This document shows positions 16,712 through 23,436 of a DNA stretch of 29,949 bases, piece after piece. The notes under the pieces are model-generated. The model saw nothing but the letters and a program-made list of their open reading frames with translations, was not told the DNA's origin and did not search any database. The DNA lies in assembly GCA_900759665.1 (NCBI GenBank), contig CAAEWE010000035.1, positions 1-29,949 on the forward strand, written 5' to 3'. Positions within the stretch are counted from its first letter, which is position 1; every line of letters begins with the position of its first letter. The position numbers and the translations under genes are program-made. The stretch comes from Lachnospiraceae bacterium (GTDB lineage: Bacteria; Bacillota; Clostridia; Lachnospirales; Lachnospiraceae).

Positions 16712-16789
16712 TCATTGTTTCCTGTATCGTAAAGATTATCTTTCCATCAATCCGGCATCTGAAATACCGGACATTTCAAATCACATTCC

Positions 16790-18517
16790 TTATCCCAGCA
16801 CTTCCTCGATATGCTCCTGATTTTTGTCCGCTTCCGGATCATCCTTCAGAATGGAGAATGCAATATTGGTGGAGTGGTCTGCAATACGCTCCAGACCGGA
16901 TACCACATCCGTAAAGATCATGCCGGCATGTGCCTGGCATTGATCACTGGTGAGACGTTCAATATGATTGTTCTGAAGCTGGCGTTCCATATCATCAATC
17001 TCATTTTCCAGATCAAGGATCTCCTGCAGATGCTCCTCACTGTTGTGGCTGAACATATTCAGAGCCAGCGACAGGATCTCGCAGGTATCCTCCAGCATAT
17101 CCTTTAACTCCTGCACAGCCTCCTCCGAAAAAGTAAGCTCCTGATCAATACATGTCTTGGCAAAATCTGCAATATTTTCGGCGTGATCCCCGATACGCTC
17201 AATATCGTTGACCACATGGAACAGCCCGCCAAGCATCTTCCGGTCTGCCACCGGCAAAGACAAGGTGTTGATCTGTACCAGATAATTGGTGATCTCCGTG
17301 TTGAGATAATCGATCGTAATCTCTGTCTGGTATACCTCTGCAATAAGGTTTTCATCCTTATGAAGTAAGGCATCCATTGCCTTTTCCATATTTTCCTGTG
17401 CAATATTTCCCATGCGGACGATCTCGCAGATACCGGTTGGTACTGCTGTGGTCGGATTATATACATTGTGTCCGCCGATATAAGCAAGCTCCGATGCTGT
17501 GCTCGCTGCTTCCTCCTCGTGATCCTCTCCCGGGATCAGAATGTAGGACAGCTTGATCAAAAGCGGTGACAGGAAAAAGAATACCGCTACCTGAACCACC
17601 TTAAACATGGTGTGGGTATTGGCGACCTCTCTCTGAAGGAATACATTGACACCATTGACCATCTGATCCGGCTGTGTACAGGTATGCTCTGTCATAATAT
17701 GAAGCAGATGCTCCACACCATTGCTGCCAAGTGCAAGTACAATAAACATCAGAACAGATCCCAGCACATTAAAGGACAAGTGAAGGCAGGCTGCTCTTTT
17801 CGCCATCTTATTTCCGGAAAGACTGGTAAGCACAGCGGAAATACAGGCTCCGATATTACATCCAAGGATCATAAAAAATACATGATGTATATCCACAACA
17901 CCCTGTCCACAGAGAGCGATCAGAATACCAACCGTTGCTGACGAACTCTGTAAGATAGATGTGACTGCAAATCCAAAAAATACACATAAAAACGGGTTCG
18001 ATAACTGACCCAGCGTCGAAGTAACCAGTGGTGCATCTTTCACGATACCCACGGCGGAGGACATGGTTCCCATACCAATAAACAGGATACCAAAGCCTAC
18101 GATCACCTCACCAAACTTCTTTACCATAGGATGCTGCATAAACATCACCATGATCACACCGACTAAAAGAATTACCGGGGCGTATTTGGACATATCCAGA
18201 GACAGAAGCTGACCGGTCACTGTGGTACCGATATTGGCACCAAAGATCACGCCGATTGCCTGTGAAAGATTCATCAGACCGGCATTTACGAAGCTGACCA
18301 CCATAACGGTTGCTGCATTGGACGACTGAATCACTCCGGTAAAGATAATACCCACGATCAACGCAGAAAATCTCGTCTTTGTCAATGTCTCCAGGATGCC
18401 ACGCATCTTGTCGCCGGCTACCTTTTGAAGACCATCACCCATCAGTTTCATACCATAAAGGAACATGCCGAGTCCGGCAATGACATTCAATATCGCTGTA
18501 GAATACTCTGCACTCAT
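16790..18517 (-). CDS. Na+/phosphate cotransporter with C-terminal PhoU-like domain
   Basis: A 575-residue inner membrane protein of the NptA/PNaS family. It carries the two inverted Na_Pi_cotrans repeats, each with the signature QSS motif (QSSNAATVM from Q64, QSSSATVGI from Q190), plus further membrane helices to about residue 330. A cytoplasmic PhoU-like helical domain occupies roughly 365-560, with ERIGDHAENIA and ERIADHSTNIA repeats. It is likely to import phosphate with sodium, the PhoU part gating or signalling. The start at 18517 (MSAEYSTA) is preceded by GAGAGG, 7 nt away. Five TACA direct repeats upstream resemble Pho boxes, consistent with phosphate-starvation control. It ends at a palindrome before alaS. 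Confidence 0.93.
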   Translation of the reverse strand: MSAEYSTAILNVIAGLGMFLYGMKLMGDGLQKVAGDKMRGILETLTKTRFSALIVGIIFTGVIQSSNAATVMVVSFVNAGLMNLSQAIGVIFGANIGTTVTGQLLSLDMSKYAPVILLVGVIMVMFMQHPMVKKFGEVIVGFGILFIGMGTMSSAVGIVKDAPLVTSTLGQLSNPFLCVFFGFAVTSILQSSSATVGILIALCGQGVVDIHHVFFMILGCNIGACISAVLTSLSGNKMAKRAACLHLSFNVLGSVLMFIVLALGSNGVEHLLHIMTEHTCTQPDQMVNGVNVFLQREVANTHTMFKVVQVAVFFFLSPLLIKLSYILIPGEDHEEEAASTASELAYIGGHNVYNPTTAVPTGICEIVRMGNIAQENMEKAMDALLHKDENLIAEVYQTEITIDYLNTEITNYLVQINTLSLPVADRKMLGGLFHVVNDIERIGDHAENIADFAKTCIDQELTFSEEAVQELKDMLEDTCEILSLALNMFSHNSEEHLQEILDLENEIDDMERQLQNNHIERLTSDQCQAHAGMIFTDVVSGLERIADHSTNIAFSILKDDPEADKNQEHIEEVLG

Positions 18518-18606
18518 CTTTTGACCTCTCTCTCTGTACAATCTCCCCGGCCATGGATTTTATTTTTGGCCTGTACATATTTACACACATTATTTTTCCC
18601 TTAACT

Positions 18607-18635
18607 ATGTTAAACGATTCTTACAAAAGATACAA
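18607..18635 (-). promoter_or_regulatory. Predicted promoter for the Na/Pi cotransporter gene
   Basis: On the minus strand TTGTAT (18630-18635) lies 17 bp before TAACAT (18607-18612). The -35 box coincides with one of the TACA repeats described for this intergenic region. Confidence 0.55.
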
Positions 18636-18667
18636 GCAGATTTTACATATTTTACATAATTTTTACA
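18622..18667 (+). promoter_or_regulatory. Five TACA/TTTTACA direct repeats, candidate PhoP box array
   Basis: TACA occurs at 18622, 18631, 18644, 18653 and 18664; the last three are within TTTTACA. The steps are 9, 13, 9 and 11 nt. Known Bacillus PhoP sites are TT(A/T/C)ACA-type repeats about 11 bp apart. The array covers and extends upstream of the predicted -35 of a phosphate transporter gene. Confidence 0.5.
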
Positions 18668-18749
18668 CATCGTTTTTATTTTCTATCGTTTGATTCTCCC
18701 ATTAAAATATGATACCATTCGTTTAAACATATCTTCGGGAGGAACAAAT

Positions 18750-20216
18750 ATGCTGTCATTTCATTTAGAACCTGACTCCGACACACCACTTTACAATCAG
18801 ATCTATGAACAAATCCGGACGCGTATCCTGCAGGGAGAACTGCCGGCATCTGCCAAACTGCCATCAACCCGCAGTCTCGCAGCCAATCTGGGTGTCAGCA
18901 GAAATACCATCGACACGGCTTATTACCAGCTCCAGTCAGAGGGCTATATCGACTCCGCTCCCAAAAGCGGCTTCTATGTCTGCGATATCATCCCGGCAGA
19001 CTACCGGCATCAGCCGGAGCTTCCTATCATTCCATCACCACAATCCCGGGATATCAATATCACCCCTTCCGCACCAGCTGATGTCTCTTCGGAGTACCTC
19101 TACGATTTTGATCCCTATTCTATTGATATCAGCCACTTCCCTTTTTCGGTCTGGAGACGTCTTTCCAGACAGGTTCTGACCGAGGAGCCGTCTCTTTTTC
19201 TGCTGGGCGATAACGACGGGGATTCCCCTCTGCGGGATGCTGTCTGCAGTTACGTCCGTATATCACGCCAGGTTTCCTGCACACCGGATCAGATTATTGT
19301 GGGTGCCGGTGTGGATTATCTGCTGCAGATGCTGTCACTGGTTTTTCGTTCCCTCCATATGGATCATATCACCTTGGAATCTCCCGGATATACCCAGGCA
19401 GCACATATCTTTCACAATAACGGACTGGCCATTTCTCCCGGTACACTGGACAAAAACGGACTGACAACGGATTCCATCTCTCCGTTAAGTTCACTTGTCT
19501 ATGTCACACCGTCCCATCAGTTTCCTATGGGCACCGTCATGCCATATGGCCGTCGTATGGAACTGCTTGGCTGGGCAAAGTCATCCCCGGACCACTATAT
19601 TATTGAAGATGATCACGACAGTGAATTCCGCTACCGTGGTAAACCGATTCCCGCCATGCAGGGTATGGACAGCCGGCGGGTGATTTACATCGGTACCTTC
19701 TCTAAAGCGATCACGCCGGCGATCCGCGTGGGCTATATGATCCTTCCTCCTGATCTGCTGAAACAGTACCGGCTGATCTGTGGTCACTACTCCTGCACGG
19801 TATCCCGTGTAGATCAGGCGGTTCTGTCCCATTTTATCCGGGATGGATATTTTGAAAAACATGTAAACCGTATGCGAAAGCTCTACCGGAGCAAACACGA
19901 TCTGGTGCTGGAATGTCTGCAGCCACTGGTTCAAAAATATCATTTGACGCTTCAGGGAGAGCATGCCGGAATGCATGTCACAATCTGTCTCCCGGATGAT
20001 ATCTCTGAGACAAAGCTGATTGAAAATGCTCGCCGTCATAGAATCCATCTGTATGGTATCCGGGATCATTATCTGCCGGATCATATTCCTGCCCACCCGG
20101 AGAAAGCGATCCTGCTGGGCTATGCCGGTCTCACCGAGGACGAGATCAAAAAAGGCATCCATCAACTGATGGACACCCATATTTTCTCTGCCTTTGCCTT
20201 ATCCCGTGACATCTGA
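18750..20216 (+). CDS. MocR-family regulator (GntR helix-turn-helix fused to class I aminotransferase fold)
   Basis: A 488-residue PLP-dependent transcription regulator. Residues about 10-75 form a GntR winged helix (PLYNQIYEQIR, then LPSTRSLAANLGVSRNTIDTAYYQL). After a linker, residues about 130-480 are an aminotransferase-like domain with the PLP lysine K319 in GTFSKAITPAIRVGYM and the preceding DDHDSEFRY. Family members such as PdxR and GabR respond to PLP or amine ligands. No PLP-synthesis or GABA genes lie nearby, so the target is unknown; the divergent phosphate transporter is a possible but unproven target. The start at 18750 has GGGAGG 7 nt upstream. The 3' end extends past the expected helix (IHQLM) by about 16 residues and overlaps the ribF 3' end by 55 bp. 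Confidence 0.9.
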   Translation: MLSFHLEPDSDTPLYNQIYEQIRTRILQGELPASAKLPSTRSLAANLGVSRNTIDTAYYQLQSEGYIDSAPKSGFYVCDIIPADYRHQPELPIIPSPQSRDINITPSAPADVSSEYLYDFDPYSIDISHFPFSVWRRLSRQVLTEEPSLFLLGDNDGDSPLRDAVCSYVRISRQVSCTPDQIIVGAGVDYLLQMLSLVFRSLHMDHITLESPGYTQAAHIFHNNGLAISPGTLDKNGLTTDSISPLSSLVYVTPSHQFPMGTVMPYGRRMELLGWAKSSPDHYIIEDDHDSEFRYRGKPIPAMQGMDSRRVIYIGTFSKAITPAIRVGYMILPPDLLKQYRLICGHYSCTVSRVDQAVLSHFIRDGYFEKHVNRMRKLYRSKHDLVLECLQPLVQKYHLTLQGEHAGMHVTICLPDDISETKLIENARRHRIHLYGIRDHYLPDHIPAHPEKAILLGYAGLTEDEIKKGIHQLMDTHIFSAFALSRDI

Positions 20217-21052
20217 GCTTTCAACTCCTCCAGACTGTCAAACCGCTGTTCCGGACGCAGAAACTCAAGGAAATAAACCGCTATCTGCTTTCCATACAGA
20301 TCTCCGTCAAAATGAAGCAGCGTCGTCTCCACATTGGCACGATCCGCACCGATCGTCGGCTTGACACCAACATTGGTCACACCTCCATAAATCTTACCAT
20401 CTACCTCTACTCTCGTAGCATAAACACCATATGCCGGCAAGAGCTTCTGTTCCCCCGGAAGCAGATTCGCCGTAGGCATTCCAATGGTTCTTCCCAGTGC
20501 ATTTCCATGCACTACTTCTCCGCGGACAAAATAAGGATCTCCCAATAGACGGTTTGCTTTCTCGATCCTTCCCCGGGCAAGCTCCCTGCGGATCCTTGTA
20601 CTGCTGATCACCTCTCCGTCTTCCTTTATCTTTGGAAACACACAGAGTTCATAGCCATACTGCACTGCATACTCTGACAGCATGTCCACATCTCCCTGCC
20701 GTTCCTTTCCAAAGTGGAAATCCTCTCCGACACAGATCAGCTTTGCGTCCATCCGTTCCACCAGCATCTCCCGGATAAATGTCTCCGGAGTCATGGTTCT
20801 GGTTTCCTCGCTGAACGGAAATAATACCTCCCGCTCAACGCCCAGACGCTCCAGCAGACTTCTTTTTTCTTCTTCCAGATAAATCTGCTTCCCTTTCAGA
20901 ATTCCATCAAAGGTAAACACCGTCGCATGAAGCTCATGGTGCTCCAGGATCCTGTCCAGCAAAAGGCGATGTCCCCGGTGAAAACCATCGAATTTTCCCA
21001 GAGACACCGCACTGTTTTTTATTTTAAAATCAAGACCTTTTATGATTTCCAT
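20162..21052 (-). CDS. ribF: Bifunctional riboflavin kinase / FAD synthetase
   Basis: Phosphorylates riboflavin to FMN and adenylates FMN to FAD. The 296-residue protein has an N-terminal nucleotidyltransferase domain with LGKFDGFHRGH (HxGH-type) and ISSTRIRREL, and a C-terminal kinase domain with the GRTIGMPTANL signature and the later VETTLLHFDGDLYGK block. It is the last gene of the rimP-nusA-infB operon, 24 nt after truB; a weak AAGGGA precedes the start. Its stop lies inside the convergent MocR coding sequence (55-bp overlap), so no conventional terminator lies between the two genes. rpsO, which commonly follows ribF in Firmicutes, is absent here. Confidence 0.96.
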   Translation of the reverse strand: MEIIKGLDFKIKNSAVSLGKFDGFHRGHRLLLDRILEHHELHATVFTFDGILKGKQIYLEEEKRSLLERLGVEREVLFPFSEETRTMTPETFIREMLVERMDAKLICVGEDFHFGKERQGDVDMLSEYAVQYGYELCVFPKIKEDGEVISSTRIRRELARGRIEKANRLLGDPYFVRGEVVHGNALGRTIGMPTANLLPGEQKLLPAYGVYATRVEVDGKIYGGVTNVGVKPTIGADRANVETTLLHFDGDLYGKQIAVYFLEFLRPEQRFDSLEELKAQMSRDKAKAEKIWVSIS

Positions 21053-21076
21053 AATAATCTGTCCCTTTCGCCGCTT

Positions 21077-21997
21077 TTAAAACATCTTGCGTACCCGGAG
21101 ATCTCTGTCCCCTTTTTGGTACACTGCCTTAAAGCAGCCATTTTCGTCATATACCAGAAACTCCTGTCCCTCCGTCAGGTCCCGAATGCCGGTCGTATTG
21201 ACTCTTTCCGGATAGTCCTGTAAAAAGAACTCCAACAGCGGATTTCCATTGGAGAGCTTCGCCGCAAATTCATCTCTGATCTGAAATGCCGGATACTGCG
21301 GAAAAAGTGCATCTACCGAAAGAATCTGCTGCTCCAGTTCATTCTGCCCCGTTAACGCTTCGATCTGTGCCAGCGTTATGGCATTTTCCAGCGTAAAAAT
21401 CCCCACTCTTGTCCTCTGCAACGATTCCATGGCTCCAAAACAGCCAAGCTTCTCTCCGATATCATGACACAGCGTCCGGATATATGTGCCCTTAGAGCAC
21501 GTAACATCCATGGTAAACAATCCCTCTGTCTGTCGATACTCCACCAAATTGATGGAATAAATCCGGATAGGCCGGGGCTTTCTCTCCACCGTCTTTCCCT
21601 CACGGGCAAGCTCATAGAGCTTTTTGCCATTGACCTTCAGTGCCGAATACATTGGCGGAACCTGTAGCTGGTCTCCCGCAAAGCCCTCCAGTACCTCTGT
21701 CAGGCGTTCCTGCGTCACCCCGGAATAATCTCCCTTTTTCAAAATTTCTCCGGTCATATCCTGTGTGTCCGTGCTGACTCCCAGACGACATACTGCACGG
21801 TATGTTTTGTCCTTATTGGTCAGAAGGTCGCATACCTTCGTGGCTTTCCCCAGACAAACCGGAAGCACACCGACCGCCTCCGGATCCAGTGTGCCTGTGT
21901 GACCGATCTTTTTCTGATGAAGAATCCCCCGCAGCCTGGCTACCACGTCATGGGAAGTAAAACCTTTTTCCTTATAAACATTGATAATGCCATCCAT
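21077..21997 (-). CDS. truB: tRNA pseudouridine(55) synthase
   Basis: Makes pseudouridine 55 in the T-loop of tRNAs. The 306-residue protein has the catalytic motif GHTGTLDPEAVGVLP (catalytic D38), the RNA-binding KVNGKKLYELAREG block, and the CSKGTYIRTLCHDIG motif. A C-terminal PUA-like region ends near VYQKGDRDLRVRK. GAGGAG lies about 8 nt before the ATG. It lies in the translation-factor operon between nrnA (63-nt gap with a GC-rich hairpin) and ribF. Length and motif order are normal. Confidence 0.97.
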   Translation of the reverse strand: MDGIINVYKEKGFTSHDVVARLRGILHQKKIGHTGTLDPEAVGVLPVCLGKATKVCDLLTNKDKTYRAVCRLGVSTDTQDMTGEILKKGDYSGVTQERLTEVLEGFAGDQLQVPPMYSALKVNGKKLYELAREGKTVERKPRPIRIYSINLVEYRQTEGLFTMDVTCSKGTYIRTLCHDIGEKLGCFGAMESLQRTRVGIFTLENAITLAQIEALTGQNELEQQILSVDALFPQYPAFQIRDEFAAKLSNGNPLLEFFLQDYPERVNTTGIRDLTEGQEFLVYDENGCFKAVYQKGDRDLRVRKMF

Positions 21998-22030
21998 CCC
22001 GTTTCTCCTCTATGAGACTCCTGCTTTCCT

Positions 22031-22050
22031 GTGCCGTCCAAAGCCGGCAC
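22031..22050 (-). other. Intercistronic hairpin between nrnA and truB
   Basis: GTGCCG and CGGCAC form a perfect 6-bp GC-rich stem around an 8-nt loop in the 63-nt gap. There is no T-run, so an RNA processing or stability role is more likely than termination. Confidence 0.4.
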
Positions 22051-22060
22051 ACTCTTCTCT

Positions 22061-23011
22061 CTATTTCATCTGAAACTCAATATGCTCCGTAATGTTATTG
22101 ACCACATCATGCAGCGATCCCCGCATGGTACAGCCTGCAGCCTTGACATGACCGCCTCCGCCAAAATAAACAGCAATCCTGCTGACATCGACAAATGTAT
22201 TGGAACGCATGCTGACCTTGTACTGCTGGTCATCGATCTCCTGCAGCAGAAGTGCCACCTCGACACCCTTCGTCACACGAAGCTGATCAATGATTCCCTC
22301 AATATCCTCGGTCTGTGCCCCGTAAAACTCCATCATTCTCCGGGTCACCGTGGCAACGATCACACGACCTTCCATCAGACGCATGCTGGTGAGAAGCGTT
22401 CTGCCCAAAAGCTGGGTCTGGGTATATGTTCTCTGATAAAAACACTCATCAATATATTTCCAGAATGGAACACCCTTTTCCATCAGACTGCCTGCGATCT
22501 CCATCGTCTTTTTGGAGGTATTGGAATACCGGAAGACTCCGGTATCCATAATAATGCCAATATAAATCGCCTCTGCAATCGGAAGGTCGATCAGCTCCTC
22601 CTCCATCAGTCCGTAAAGAACCTCACAGGTGGAACTGCTGCCGGCTTCCACAAAATTTTCCATGGCATACCCCAGATTGCTGACATGATGATCAATACAT
22701 GCCGTCCGTGCGGCTGTATCAAACAGATGCTCTGCCTCTCCCAGCCTGTCTTTGGTGCTGCTGTCCAGTGACAGAAACAGATCTACCGGTTCCCCCGGAA
22801 GCTTTTCTACAAATATCGAATGCTCCGGATCCAGAAAACGATACACCTCAGGAACCTTTTCCACATAAGCACTGATCTGTGCCTCCGGATAAATCTTTTT
22901 CAGATACAGATAAGAAGCAACGGCTGCCCCGACGCAATCACCATCCGGGCGGAGATGTCCTGCAATAAGAATTGTTTCTGCACCCTGTGCAATTTCTCTT
23001 AATCCTGTCAT
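22061..23011 (-). CDS. nrnA: Bifunctional nanoRNase / pAp phosphatase (DHH-DHHA1 family)
   Basis: Degrades 2-5 nt RNA oligomers and dephosphorylates 3'-phosphoadenosine 5'-phosphate. The 316-residue protein shows the four metal-binding DHH motifs: H19, D23 and D25 in HLRPDGDCVGA; D83 in SLDSS; D107-H108-H109; D156 in IMDTGVFR. The C-terminal DHHA1 domain has FGGGGHVKAAG. AAGGCGG precedes the start by about 8 nt. The position between rbfA and truB is common in Clostridia and places RNA turnover with ribosome maturation in one operon. c-di-NMP phosphodiesterase activity of related proteins is an alternative or additional role. Confidence 0.94.
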   Translation of the reverse strand: MTGLREIAQGAETILIAGHLRPDGDCVGAAVASYLYLKKIYPEAQISAYVEKVPEVYRFLDPEHSIFVEKLPGEPVDLFLSLDSSTKDRLGEAEHLFDTAARTACIDHHVSNLGYAMENFVEAGSSSTCEVLYGLMEEELIDLPIAEAIYIGIIMDTGVFRYSNTSKKTMEIAGSLMEKGVPFWKYIDECFYQRTYTQTQLLGRTLLTSMRLMEGRVIVATVTRRMMEFYGAQTEDIEGIIDQLRVTKGVEVALLLQEIDDQQYKVSMRSNTFVDVSRIAVYFGGGGHVKAAGCTMRGSLHDVVNNITEHIEFQMK

Positions 23012-23033
23012 CTGATAACCGCCTTCCTGCTAT

Positions 23034-23393
23034 TTACTGTTCTTCTTTTTTTAATTCATCAATTCTCTTTGACATATTGATTCCGTACTCAATGGAATCA
23101 TCCATCACAAAGGTGAGCTCCGGTGTATTACGGAGATTCAGCTGTTTTGCAAGCTGAGACCGGATATGGGAGGAAGCAGAAAGAAGCCCCTGGTGAGTCC
23201 TTTCCCTGTCCTCGTCATTTCCAAGAACACTTACAAACACCTTTGCAAATTTCAGATCCGGTGTAACCTCTACCGAAATCACAGAAGTCATTGGATGAAT
23301 TCTCGGATCCTTGATATCCTGGGCAATGATCTTGCTCAAGACTCTCTGTACCTCCCCGTTCATACGGGAATATTTAATACTGTTTTTTTTCAT
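23034..23393 (-). CDS. rbfA: Ribosome-binding factor A
   Basis: A 119-residue KH-fold protein that binds immature 30S subunits and supports 16S rRNA 5'-end processing. The family pattern is clear: RMNGEVQRVLSKIIAQDIKDPRI at the start (shown in part), then SVEVTPDLKFAKVFVSVLG and a terminal FVMDDSIEYGINMSKRID. The ATG at 23393 is preferred over one four codons upstream because GGAG lies about 6 nt before it. It follows infB by 43 nt in the operon. Confidence 0.95.
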   Translation of the reverse strand: MKKNSIKYSRMNGEVQRVLSKIIAQDIKDPRIHPMTSVISVEVTPDLKFAKVFVSVLGNDEDRERTHQGLLSASSHIRSQLAKQLNLRNTPELTFVMDDSIEYGINMSKRIDELKKEEQ

Positions 23394-23436
23394 ATATAAC
23401 TCCATTCCGCCGCCTTATTCCGGCGTTCTTTTCCAT

